From positions 1-64,000 of the forward strand of contig JAHYZA010000009.1 in assembly GCA_019424695.1 (NCBI GenBank): a stretch of DNA of 64,000 nt. Direction: 5' to 3'. This document shows positions 32,168 to 40,449 of the stretch, piece by piece. Under the pieces are notes generated by a model, which made no database searches, was not told the origin of the DNA, and saw nothing but the letters and a program-made list of their open reading frames with translations. The stretch's first letter is position 1. The number at the start of each line of letters is the position of its first letter. The translations under genes and the position numbers were made by a program. This stretch comes from Oscillospiraceae bacterium. GTDB taxonomy: Bacteria > Bacillota > Clostridia > Oscillospirales > Ruminococcaceae.

Positions 32168-33205
32168 ATGAAATTCAAGCGTATTCTGGCGGCTGTCACA
32201 GCGGCTGCCCTGTGCCTCTCGCTGGCGGCCTGCGGCGCGCCGGCATCCTCTTCTTCCGAAACGGCCACGGCGGAATCCACTCCGGAGACCACGGTGGCGG
32301 AGGCTACTGCCAGCCCCGAAACCGCAGCGGAGGGACTGCGTGTGGCGGGCCTGAAAGGTCCCACCACCATGGGCCTTGTCAATCTGATGGACAGCGATGA
32401 CGGCGCCAACTACAACTTCACGATGTACGGCGCTGCCGACGAGATCGTCCCGCTGCTGGTCAAGGGCGAGCTGGACGCTGCGGCGATCCCGGCCAACCTG
32501 GCGGCAACTCTGTACCAGAAGACCAGCGGCCAGGTGGAAGTTGCCTGCGTCAACACGCTGGGAGTTCTGTACATTGTGGAAAACGGTGAAACGGTCCAGT
32601 CTGTGGCCGACCTCAAAGGCCAGACCATCGTGACCACCGGCAAAGGCACCACGCCGGAGTACGTGCTGCGCTATGTGCTGAGCCAGAACGGCATTGACCC
32701 CGACAACGACGTTACCATCGAATACTGCAGCGAAGCCACCGAGGCGCTCAGCCAGGTGCAGGCAGGCCAGGCGACCATCGCCATGCTGCCCCAGCCCTTT
32801 GTGACCAGTGCCCTGTCCCAGGTCGAGGGGCTGCGTGTGGCGCTGGATATGAACGACGAATGGCAGAAGGTGGCCGGCTCTCAGCTGGTGACCGGCGTGC
32901 TGGTCGTCCGCAAGGATGCCGTGGAAGCCGATCCCGATGCCTTTGAAGAGTTCCTGAACGGCTATGCCGCCAGTGTGGAAGCGGCCAACACCGACCTCGA
33001 GGGCACCGCAGCCCTGTGCGAGACCTACGGCATCGTTGCCAAGGCCGCCCTGGCCCAGAAGGCCCTGCCGGAGTGCAACATCGTTTTTGAGCGCGGCGAG
33101 CAGATGAAGACCGATCTGGTCAACTACTTCCAGGTCCTCTACGACGCCGACCCCACCAGCGTGGGCGGTGCGATGCCCGCTGACGATTTCTACTATGGTG
33201 TCTAA
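32168..33205 (+). CDS. ABC importer substrate-binding lipoprotein (NitT/TauT type)
   Basis: A 345-residue lipoprotein. Signal peptide with lipobox LAAC (Cys 22), a Ser/Thr/Ala/Glu-rich linker to about residue 55, then a type 2 periplasmic-binding fold of the NMT1/TauA sort (GLKGPTTMGLVNLM near 60; VADLKGQTIVTTGKGT near 140). It captures a small solute outside the cell. It overlaps the permease gene by 11 bases. AAGGAGGAA precedes the ATG. The substrate cannot be named; thiamine precursors, sulfonates and aromatic compounds are all handled by this class. Confidence 0.88.
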   Translation: MKFKRILAAVTAAALCLSLAACGAPASSSSETATAESTPETTVAEATASPETAAEGLRVAGLKGPTTMGLVNLMDSDDGANYNFTMYGAADEIVPLLVKGELDAAAIPANLAATLYQKTSGQVEVACVNTLGVLYIVENGETVQSVADLKGQTIVTTGKGTTPEYVLRYVLSQNGIDPDNDVTIEYCSEATEALSQVQAGQATIAMLPQPFVTSALSQVEGLRVALDMNDEWQKVAGSQLVTGVLVVRKDAVEADPDAFEEFLNGYAASVEAANTDLEGTAALCETYGIVAKAALAQKALPECNIVFERGEQMKTDLVNYFQVLYDADPTSVGGAMPADDFYYGV

Positions 33206-33956
33206 GTACCGGGAGCGGTTTCTCGCCATGGTTGCCTGGATCATCGTCTGGCAGATCGCCGCGCTGACCCTGGGCCATGGCGGGCTGTTCCTGGCCACCC
33301 CGCTGCAGACCCTCAAAGCCCTGGCTCAGCTGGTGCCGACGGCGGCTTTCTGGCAGCGCATCGGCTTCAGCGCGCTGCGCATCGTCGCTGGGTTCGTGCT
33401 GGCGGTCATCGGCGGTCTCGTGCTGGGGGCGGCCGGTTCGCGCTGGCACGGGGTGCGGGTCTTTGTGGACCCCATCATGCAGCTGATCCGTGCCATGCCG
33501 GTGGCCAGCTTCGTGATTCTGGCCCTGCTGTGGGTCAGCGGCAGCAACCTTTCGGTGGTCGTCAGCTTCACCCATGTGCTGCCGGTGGTCTACGCCGGGG
33601 TGCTGGCCGGCATTGCCGATACCGACCCCCAACTGCTGGAAATGGCGCGGGTCTACCGGCTTTCCTGGATGGCGCGGCTGCGCTATATCTGGCTGCCGGG
33701 CATTTTCCCGTCTTTCTGTGAAAGCTGCATTGCCGCCATGGGTATGTGCTGGAAGAGCGGCGTCTCGGCGGAGGTCATCGGCCTGCCGGACCACTCGGTG
33801 GGGGATGCGCTCTACCGCGCCAAGATCACACTGTCCACCCCGGATGTTTTCGCCTGGACGCTGGTGATCGTGGTGCTGTCGGCTTTGCTGTCGGCGGTGG
33901 CGGCGCGGCTGCTGCGCGCTGCCAAAGTGCGGCTTTGCGGGGAGGTGCATGTATGA
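33195..33956 (+). CDS. ABC importer permease (NitT/TauT type)
   Basis: A 253-residue inner-membrane permease with about six helices and the BPD_transp_1 EAA loop, seen as DPQLLEMARVYRLSWMARLRYIWLP near residues 140-165 (core pattern E-x9-G replaced by R-x-Y-R-L-S). It forms the membrane channel for the preceding binding protein and following ATPase. The start at 33195 overlaps the upstream gene; no strong ribosome site is seen, so translation is probably coupled. It shares the ATGA overlap with the ATPase gene. Confidence 0.88.
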   Translation: MVSKYRERFLAMVAWIIVWQIAALTLGHGGLFLATPLQTLKALAQLVPTAAFWQRIGFSALRIVAGFVLAVIGGLVLGAAGSRWHGVRVFVDPIMQLIRAMPVASFVILALLWVSGSNLSVVVSFTHVLPVVYAGVLAGIADTDPQLLEMARVYRLSWMARLRYIWLPGIFPSFCESCIAAMGMCWKSGVSAEVIGLPDHSVGDALYRAKITLSTPDVFAWTLVIVVLSALLSAVAARLLRAAKVRLCGEVHV

Positions 33957-34522
33957 GCATCGTCATCGAAAACCTCTGCAAACGCTTCGACGGCAAGACT
34001 GTGCTGGATCACTTTTCCTGGACGGTGGACCGTCCCATGGTGCTCATGGGGCCTTCCGGCTGCGGTAAGACAACATTGCTGCGTATCCTGCTGGGGCTGG
34101 AAAAACCGGATGCCGGCACGGTGACTGGTGTGGTCACCCCGGCGGCCGTTTTTCAGGAGGACCGCCTTTGCCCCCAATTGACGGCAGGCGGCAATCTGGT
34201 GCTGGCCGGGCATGGCCTGACCCTGCGGGAAGCCGAAACCGAATTGCGGGCGCTGGGCTTTGCCGACAGTGACCTGACCTTGCCGGCGGGCAAGCTGTCC
34301 GGCGGGCAGAAACGGCGCGCGGCGCTGCTGCGGGCCTTGCTCTGCAAGGATGCCGAAACGCTGCTGATGGACGAACCCTTTACCGGGATGGACGCCGAAC
34401 TGGTCGCCCAGGCGGCTGCCGCTGCGGTGCGCCTGACCGGTGAGCGCCCGGCCATTCTGGTCACCCACGATGAGGCGGCCGCCGCCCTGCTGGGCTGGCC
34501 GGTACGGCATTTTTCCGGATAA
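33953..34522 (+). CDS. ABC importer ATP-binding protein, short form
   Basis: A 189-residue ATPase, shorter than the usual 240-260. Walker A is GPSGCGKTT (about residues 33-41), the Q-loop is AVFQEDRL (about 69), the ABC signature is LSGGQKRR (about 119), Walker B is TLLMDEPFTGMD (about 139), and the H-loop is VTHDEA. All catalytic motifs are present; only the C-terminal extension of NitT/TauT ATPases is missing. GGGGAGGTG precedes the ATG, which overlaps the permease stop. It energises the importer. Confidence 0.9.
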   Translation: MSIVIENLCKRFDGKTVLDHFSWTVDRPMVLMGPSGCGKTTLLRILLGLEKPDAGTVTGVVTPAAVFQEDRLCPQLTAGGNLVLAGHGLTLREAETELRALGFADSDLTLPAGKLSGGQKRRAALLRALLCKDAETLLMDEPFTGMDAELVAQAAAAAVRLTGERPAILVTHDEAAAALLGWPVRHFSG

Positions 34523-34530
34523 TACAAGCA

Positions 34531-34569
34531 AAAAGCGGAGACAACCAAACGGTTGTCTCCGCTTTTTTT
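34531..34569. terminator. Bidirectional terminator between ABC operon and hemW
   Basis: AAAAGCGGAGACAACC-AAAC-GGTTGTCTCCGCTTTT, 16-bp perfect stem with T-tract rightward and A-tract leftward. Confidence 0.95.
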
Positions 34570-34572
34570 GGT

Positions 34573-35652
34573 TCAGATCAGCGCTTCCAGAATGGCGTTC
34601 TGGACCACCATCCCGGCAGGGGTCAGCCGCAGCTGTTCCCCATCAAATTCGGCATAGCCGCTGGCCACACAGTGACGCAGAAAATCCAGCTGCGGTTTGG
34701 TGAGATGCCCGCCCCACCGGGCGTAGTCGTCAAGATTCAGCCCGCGGTTCAGCCGCAGCTGCATAAGCAGAAAATCCTCCGCATCGCAGACGCCTTCCGG
34801 CTGCTCCGTCACACGGCCCGCAATAAAGCCCTGCACATCGTCGGGCCAGAAGCGGCGCACATTGCCGATGCAGCTGTGGGCGGCGGGACCCACACCCCAG
34901 TAGTCCCGGCAGTTCCAGTAGAGAAGATTGTGCCGTCCCTCGTGGCCGGGGCGGGCAAAGTTGCTGATCTCATACTGGCGGTAGCCCGCCTGCTCCAGCC
35001 GCCGCACCGCATAGAGATAGAAGTCGGCGGATTCGTCGGGACCGGGAAGTCCCTCGGGCGGGAACTTCGCAAAGGCAGTGCCCGGCTCGATTTTGAGAAG
35101 ATAGGCCGAAATGTGGGTGCACCCGCCGCTTTGCAGCAGGTCCAGGGTGGCATCGAATTCGGTGTTGGAATAGTGGGGCAGCGCCAGCATGATGTCGCCG
35201 CAGATCTCCGGAAAACCTGCTTCCCGGGCCATGCCCAGCGCTTTGGCAGCCCCGGCGGCGGTGTGGGTGCGGCCCAATCGCCGCAGCTGGGTGTCATCGG
35301 CACTCTGCACGCCGAAGCTGATACGGGTGACGCCGGCCTGACGGAATCCGTACAGGGTTTCCCGGGTAATGGTATCGGGGTTGGCCTCCAGCGTGATCTC
35401 GGCACCGGGCAGCGGGTTGGCAGCCTGAATGAGGCTGGCCGACTGGGCGGGGGAGAGCAGGCCCGGAGTGCCGCCGCCGAAATACAGCGTATCAGGACGG
35501 CGGGAATTTTTGGCAAGTTCCCGCAGCAGCGCATCCACGTAAGATTGCGGTACGCCCCTGGCACCCGGAGCTGAGTAAAAATCACAGTAGCGGCACTTGG
35601 CCTTGCAGTAGGGAACATGCAGATAGATACCAAAAGAATCCATGGTTGACAT
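34573..35652 (-). CDS. hemW: HemW-like radical SAM heme chaperone
   Basis: A 359-residue radical SAM protein. The Fe-S motif CKAKCRYCDF (about residues 16-25) has the CxxxCxxC pattern plus the extra Phe typical of HemN/HemW. YFGGGTPGLL (about 58) and ISFGVQS (about 110) follow, and a HemN C-terminal domain ends the protein. It lacks the HemN N-terminal extension, so it is HemW, a heme-handling protein, not a coproporphyrinogen oxidase. The start is ambiguous between 35652 and 35643; AAGGA lies rather close to the first. Confidence 0.88.
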   Translation of the reverse strand: MSTMDSFGIYLHVPYCKAKCRYCDFYSAPGARGVPQSYVDALLRELAKNSRRPDTLYFGGGTPGLLSPAQSASLIQAANPLPGAEITLEANPDTITRETLYGFRQAGVTRISFGVQSADDTQLRRLGRTHTAAGAAKALGMAREAGFPEICGDIMLALPHYSNTEFDATLDLLQSGGCTHISAYLLKIEPGTAFAKFPPEGLPGPDESADFYLYAVRRLEQAGYRQYEISNFARPGHEGRHNLLYWNCRDYWGVGPAAHSCIGNVRRFWPDDVQGFIAGRVTEQPEGVCDAEDFLLMQLRLNRGLNLDDYARWGGHLTKPQLDFLRHCVASGYAEFDGEQLRLTPAGMVVQNAILEALI

Positions 35653-35723
35653 TTTTCCTTCTCTATAGGATACTGTTAACAGGTACTTCATAAATTTGTG
35701 ATGGTTTTCACATCTTTTATGGC

Positions 35724-35753
35724 TATAATACCGTATTAAGAAAGGGGAATCAA
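35724..35753. promoter_or_regulatory. Overlapping divergent promoters, hemW and BI-1 gene
   Basis: Minus strand TTGATT (35748-35753), 17-bp spacer, TATTAT (35725-35730) for hemW. Its -10 overlaps a plus-strand TATAAT (35724-35729) for the BI-1 gene, whose -35 is weak. The two polymerases cannot bind at once. Confidence 0.6.
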
Positions 35754-35755
35754 CC

Positions 35756-36472
35756 ATGTACCAAAATTACAATGATATTTCTTACGCGGAAAGCCCGTTC
35801 GGCACGCTAAGTCAGTATATGACCAAAACTTTCGGCTGGATGTTCGCCGGCCTGCTGGTGACCTTTGCTGTGGGCATCGGTACCGTGACCAGCGGTCTGG
35901 TATATCTGCTGGCCGGAACCGGCCTGATCTTCCTTACGGCCATCGCGGAACTGGTGATGGTGTTCGTGCTTTCGGCCCGTATCACCAAAATCCAGCCCGG
36001 CACCGCCACCGGCCTCTTCTTCGGCTATGCGGTGCTCAACGGCATCAACCTGTCCACCATCTTCCTGGTGTATGACGTGGGCAGCCTGGTGCTGGCGTTC
36101 CTGGTGGGCGCCGTTTACTTCGGCGTCATGGCCGTCTATGGAGCCACCACCCGCCGGGACCTCACCGGGTGGGGCCCGAGCCTTTTTGCCGGCCTGGTCG
36201 CCATGCTGGTCTGCTCGCTGGTGGGCAGCCTGTTCAGCCTCTTCGGCATGCGCTTCGGCCTGATGGATCTGGTGCTCTGCGCCATCGGTCTTCTGATCTT
36301 TATGGGCCTGACTGCCTATGACACTCAGATGCTCAAACATCACTACGCCTACTTCGGCGGGGATGCAGCCATGCTGCACAAGGCGTCCATCATCGGTGCG
36401 CTGAACCTGTATCTGGACTTCATCAACATCTTCCTGTATATCCTGCGCATGGTCGGTCGCCGCAGCGACTGA
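35756..36472 (+). CDS. Bax inhibitor-1 (BI-1/YccA) family membrane protein
   Basis: A 238-residue protein with seven transmembrane helices. The family features seen are LNGINLSTIF near residue 95 and the C-terminal SIIGALNLYLDFINIFLYILRM segment with its buried Asp. The bacterial homologue YetJ is a pH-sensitive calcium leak channel; the physiological role in Clostridia is unknown. GAAAGGGG precedes the ATG. It is monocistronic, divergent from hemW. Confidence 0.92.
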   Translation: MYQNYNDISYAESPFGTLSQYMTKTFGWMFAGLLVTFAVGIGTVTSGLVYLLAGTGLIFLTAIAELVMVFVLSARITKIQPGTATGLFFGYAVLNGINLSTIFLVYDVGSLVLAFLVGAVYFGVMAVYGATTRRDLTGWGPSLFAGLVAMLVCSLVGSLFSLFGMRFGLMDLVLCAIGLLIFMGLTAYDTQMLKHHYAYFGGDAAMLHKASIIGALNLYLDFINIFLYILRMVGRRSD

Positions 36473-36482
36473 TCCGCCGGCA

Positions 36483-36511
36483 AGGGAGGGCCTTCGGGCC
36501 CTCCCTTTTTT
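36483..36511 (+). terminator. Terminator of BI-1 gene
   Basis: AGGGAGGGCC-TTCG-GGCCCTCCCT followed by T run. Confidence 0.95.
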
Positions 36512-36525
36512 GCGTCATGCCTGCC

Positions 36526-36554
36526 TTGACAAATTCCGGCGGGCTGGCTATACT
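36526..36554 (+). promoter_or_regulatory. Promoter of T-box-pheST transcript
   Basis: TTGACA (36526-36531), 17-bp spacer, TATACT (36549-36554). Confidence 0.9.
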
Positions 36555-36560
36555 AGTAGG

Positions 36561-36845
36561 CGTATTGAAAAAACACGATGACGGAGAAAGTAAGCGCGGG
36601 GCCTTTGGGCCAGAGAGGGCGGTCGTCGGCTGCAAGCCGCCTGCAAAGCACCCGCGCCGAAGTTCGCTCCCGAGTGGTGTGCGGGAACGGCGGCCCCAGG
36701 CTGCCCAGTAGCGCGCAACGGCCCTGCACCGTTACAGGCAGACAAAGAGTGCCGCGCAGCTTTGCGCGGAACACGGGTGGTACCGCGGAGTTTTGAAGTA
36801 CAAGGCTTCGTCCCTGAGGAAAGACAGGGACGAGGTCTTTTTTGT
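36561..36845 (+). ncRNA. T-box riboswitch, phenylalanine-specific
   Basis: The leader has the T-box core AACACGGGTGGTACCGCGG (36770-36788), whose bulge pairs with the uncharged tRNA acceptor end. Stem I shows the AGTA strand (36589-36592) facing GAA and a specifier-loop TTC (36663-36665), the Phe codon, in line with the pheS gene downstream. The terminator 36806-36844 (CTTCGTCCCT pairing with AGGGACGAGG, then T run) alternates with the antiterminator. Uncharged tRNA-Phe should allow readthrough. Confidence 0.95.
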
Positions 36846-36877
36846 TTGCCCCGCCCCGTACAGAGCAGAGGTGTACT

Positions 36878-37900
36878 ATGGAAGAAAAAATCAAGGAATT
36901 GCGCGCCGCCATCGAGCAGGCGGGCGCGGCTGTTGCCAATGAAGCGGAGCTGTCGGACTTCTGGCAGAAGTTTCTGAGCAAGAATGGTGCGGTAGCCGGT
37001 CTCACCAAGGCGCTGCGCGACGTGCCCAAGGAGGACCGTCCCGCCATGGGCAAGACCATCAACGAGTTCAAGAACTGGGCCGAGGGCCAGTACCAGGCGC
37101 TGTCCGCCCAGGTGGAGAAGGCTGCCCTGGCAGCCCGCAACGCGGCCGAGACGGTGGATATCACACTGCCGGCCAAGACCCGCACCACCGGCAACCTGCA
37201 TCCCATCACCCTCGTCAAGAACGAGATCGTGGATGTGTTCTCCGGTATGGGCTTTGAAATCTACGAAGGTCCTGAAATCGAGGACGATGACCACAACTTC
37301 ACCCGCCTGAACGTGCCGAAGAATCATCCGGCCCGGGATATGCAGGATACCTTCTACGTGGCCGACGATATTGTGCTGCGCACCCAGACCAGCGGCGGTC
37401 AGATCCGCGTCATGGATATGGAAAAGCCGCCCATCAAGGTGTTGGTGCCGGGCCGCGTGTTCCGTTCGGACTCCGACGCCACCCACAGCCCCATGTTCCA
37501 TCAGATGGAAGGTCTTGTGGTGGATAAGGGCATCACCCTGTGCGACCTGCAGGGCATGCTGGACAAGTTCGTCCAGGCCCTGTTCGGCCCCGAGGTCAAG
37601 ACCCGTCTGCGGCCGTCCTACTTCCCCTTCACCGAGCCCAGCGTCGAGGTGGACGTTTCCTGCTTCGAGTGCGGCGGCAAGGGCTGCTCGCTGTGCAAGC
37701 ACACCGGCTGGATCGAGGTCCTGGGCGCCGGCGTGGTGCATCACAGTGTGCTGGAAAACTGCGGCATCGACCCGAAGGTGTATTCCGGCTTTGCTTTCGG
37801 CATCGGCATCGAGCGTATCGCCATGCTCAAGTACGGCATCAACAACATCGGTCTGATGTTTGAAAACGATCTGCGTTTCCTGAAGCAGTTCGAGGATTGA
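36878..37900 (+). CDS. pheS: Phenylalanine-tRNA ligase alpha subunit
   Basis: A 340-residue class II synthetase subunit. An N-terminal coiled coil (1-85) binds tRNA. Motif 2 is VFRSDSDATHSPMFHQMEG (about 198), a four-Cys-like ribbon CFECGGKGCSLC lies near 263, and motif 3 is FGIGIERIAMLKYG (about 306). It forms an alpha2beta2 enzyme with PheT. The ATG at 36878 follows AGAGGTG. It lies downstream of the Phe T-box and 16 bases before pheT. Confidence 0.97.
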   Translation: MEEKIKELRAAIEQAGAAVANEAELSDFWQKFLSKNGAVAGLTKALRDVPKEDRPAMGKTINEFKNWAEGQYQALSAQVEKAALAARNAAETVDITLPAKTRTTGNLHPITLVKNEIVDVFSGMGFEIYEGPEIEDDDHNFTRLNVPKNHPARDMQDTFYVADDIVLRTQTSGGQIRVMDMEKPPIKVLVPGRVFRSDSDATHSPMFHQMEGLVVDKGITLCDLQGMLDKFVQALFGPEVKTRLRPSYFPFTEPSVEVDVSCFECGGKGCSLCKHTGWIEVLGAGVVHHSVLENCGIDPKVYSGFAFGIGIERIAMLKYGINNIGLMFENDLRFLKQFED

Positions 37901-37916
37901 GAGGGGGAAGTCTGGA

Positions 37917-40340
37917 ATGAAAGTACCATTCAGCTGGCTGAAACAGTATGTAGAAATTGATGTCACCGCCGAGGAGCTGGAGAAAAAGCTCTTCGACTGT
38001 GGCTTTGAGGTCGAGGAACTGATCGACCTGTCCGCCGACATCGATAAGGTCGTGGTCGGTGTGGTCACCGAGTGCGTCCCGCAGGAAGGCACCCATCTGC
38101 ACATCTGCAAGGTGGATTGCGGCGAATACGGCCACGATATCCAGATCTCCACCGGTGCGGCCAACGTCTACGCGGGCATGCACACGCCCGCTGCCCTGGA
38201 CGGCTCCACGCTGCCCGGCGGCATCAAGATCAAGGCCAAGCCGCTCATGGGCGTCGAGTCCAACGGTATGCTCTGCAGCGGCGAGGAACTGGGCCTCAAC
38301 GAGGATCTGTACCCGGGCTCCGAAGTTTATGGTCTGCTGGACCTGCCCAAGGACACCGTCCCCGGCACGCCCATCCAGCAGGTGGTGGGGCTCGACGACT
38401 ATATCTTCGATATTGCCGTCACCTCCAACCGTCCCGATTGCCAGAGCGTCCTCGGCATTGCCCGGGAAGTCGCCGCCGTGCTGGGCAAGCCCCTGAAGAT
38501 GCCGGCCATCGACTACACCGAGTCCGATACCACCGACCCGCGCCTCTCCATCACGGTGGAAGCGCCGGACCTCTGCCCGCGGTATATCGGCCACTATGTG
38601 CACAACATCACGCCGGGCCCCTCGCCCCGCTGGATGCGCCGTCAGCTGGCCCTGTGCGGTCTGCGCAGCATCTCCAACGTGGTGGACATCACCAACTACG
38701 TTATGCTGGAGATCGGCCAGCCCATGCACGCCTTTGATATGGACACGCTGGAAAGCTGCCAGATCATTGTGCGCCGCGCCAAGGACGGTGAGGAGATCAC
38801 CACCCTGGACGGCAAGGAGTTCAAACTCACGCCCAACAATCTGGTCATCTGCGACGGCAGCAAGCCGGTGGCCCTGGCCGGCGTCATGGGCGGCCTGAAC
38901 AGCGAGATCAAGGACAGCACCACCCAGCTGCTCTTCGAGTCCGCCAAGTTCGCCCGGGACAACATCCGCAAGACCGCCCGCGGCCTCGGCCAGAACACCG
39001 ACGCCTCCAGCCATTACGAGAAGGGCATCTCGGAGTACACCACCGAGTTGGGCATGGCCCGCGCTTTGCACCTGATCCAGGAGCTGGGCTGCGGCGAAGT
39101 CACCGCCACCCATTTCGACTGCTCCGCCGGTGCCCCCCGGGAGGGCAAGAAGTTCACCGCCACCATCAGCGGCATCAACGCCATTCTGGGCATCACGGTA
39201 CCCACCGAGGCGGTGCTGGAGATTCTGCGCCGTCTGCAGTTCGAAGTCACCCTGGAAGCCGACGGCGACACGATGCAGGTCACGGCACCCCGCTGGCGTG
39301 AGGATATCGAGATCGGTGAGCCCGATCTGGCCGAGGAAGTCATCCGGGAGTACGGCTATGATCACATCAAGCCCACCTTCCTCAAGGCGGCGCAGGTCAC
39401 CACCGGCGGCCTGACCGTAGACCAGAAAGCCCGCGCCAAGGCCAAGCGTGCCATGTGCGCCCAGGGCTTCTATGAGGCTGAGACCCTGGCCTTCTACGCC
39501 GACGCCGATCTGGATATGCTGCACATCGCCGCCGACGCACCGGAGCGCAACGTCATCCGCATCCTCAACCCCATCTCCTCCAACCTGACGATCATGCGCC
39601 CGCTGCTGGCTCCGTCGCTGCTCAACGTGGTGGTGGATAACCTGAAGAAGGGCAACAATGACGGCCGCCTGTTCGAACTCTCCAACATTTATATCCCGAA
39701 GCAGCAGCCCATCACCGAGCTGCCGGAAGAACGGCTGCACCTGGGTTTTGCCGCCTGGGGCAACGGGGAGGATTTCTTCGCCGTCAAGGGCGCTGTGGAA
39801 GCCTTGGGGGCGGCGTTCGGCACTGAACTGACGGTGGAACGCGCCGCCGATGTGGCCTGGCTGCATCCCGGCATCGCCGCCTATATCCTCTGCCAAGGGG
39901 AGCGCATCGGCGTGTTCGGCAAGCTGGCCAACGATGTGACGGTGGAACTCAAGCTGCCCAAGGACAGCCGCAGCAACCAGAACATCTATTTGGGCGAGAT
40001 CGACTGGCCCAAGTTCTACGGTCTGGTGCCCAAGGCGCTGCACTATACGCCGATTCCCGAACTGGCTCCTGTCCAGCGTGACCTGGCGCTGGTGGCGCCC
40101 GAGGAAACCGAGTGCGGTGCCCTGATGGCGGAGATGCAGCGTGCCTGCAAGCAGCTGACCAAGGTGGAACTGTTCGACATCTACCGCGGCGAAAAGCTGG
40201 GTGCCGGCAAGAAGAGCATGGCCTTCAGCCTGTACTTCCAGCCCGGGGACAAGGCGTTCACCCCCGATGAAATCGACCGCTTCGTCAAGAAAATTCTCGG
40301 CAATCTGAAATTCAAACTCGGCATCGAGATCCGCGAGTAA
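37917..40340 (+). CDS. pheT: Phenylalanine-tRNA ligase beta subunit
   Basis: An 807-residue subunit with the full domain set: an N-terminal tRNA-binding OB fold (about 40-150), the B3/B4 editing domain (about 210-370), B5 (about 405-475), a catalytic-like core, and the C-terminal ferredoxin-like anticodon-binding domain (about 710-805, with DIYRGEKLGAGKKS). It recognises tRNA-Phe and hydrolyses Tyr-tRNA-Phe. GAGGGGGAAG precedes the ATG. The stop is followed by a strong terminator. Confidence 0.97.
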   Translation: MKVPFSWLKQYVEIDVTAEELEKKLFDCGFEVEELIDLSADIDKVVVGVVTECVPQEGTHLHICKVDCGEYGHDIQISTGAANVYAGMHTPAALDGSTLPGGIKIKAKPLMGVESNGMLCSGEELGLNEDLYPGSEVYGLLDLPKDTVPGTPIQQVVGLDDYIFDIAVTSNRPDCQSVLGIAREVAAVLGKPLKMPAIDYTESDTTDPRLSITVEAPDLCPRYIGHYVHNITPGPSPRWMRRQLALCGLRSISNVVDITNYVMLEIGQPMHAFDMDTLESCQIIVRRAKDGEEITTLDGKEFKLTPNNLVICDGSKPVALAGVMGGLNSEIKDSTTQLLFESAKFARDNIRKTARGLGQNTDASSHYEKGISEYTTELGMARALHLIQELGCGEVTATHFDCSAGAPREGKKFTATISGINAILGITVPTEAVLEILRRLQFEVTLEADGDTMQVTAPRWREDIEIGEPDLAEEVIREYGYDHIKPTFLKAAQVTTGGLTVDQKARAKAKRAMCAQGFYEAETLAFYADADLDMLHIAADAPERNVIRILNPISSNLTIMRPLLAPSLLNVVVDNLKKGNNDGRLFELSNIYIPKQQPITELPEERLHLGFAAWGNGEDFFAVKGAVEALGAAFGTELTVERAADVAWLHPGIAAYILCQGERIGVFGKLANDVTVELKLPKDSRSNQNIYLGEIDWPKFYGLVPKALHYTPIPELAPVQRDLALVAPEETECGALMAEMQRACKQLTKVELFDIYRGEKLGAGKKSMAFSLYFQPGDKAFTPDEIDRFVKKILGNLKFKLGIEIRE

Positions 40341-40354
40341 TTCCGTTGAGGAAA

Positions 40355-40388
40355 GCCGCCGCGCCCTGCAAGGGGCGCGGCGGTTTTG
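40355..40388 (+). terminator. Terminator of pheST
   Basis: GCCGCCGCGCCC (40355-40366) pairs with GGGGCGCGGCGG (40372-40383), then TTTTGC. Confidence 0.85.
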
Positions 40389-40389
40389 C

Positions 40390-40418
40390 TTGCAATTTCT
40401 GCCGGAATGGCGTATAGT
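40390..40418 (+). promoter_or_regulatory. Promoter of sortase B gene
   Basis: TTGCAA (40390-40395), 17-bp spacer, TATAGT (40413-40418). Confidence 0.8.
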
Positions 40419-40449
40419 AAAAGCGAATTTGACGAGGTGAAGATAACGT

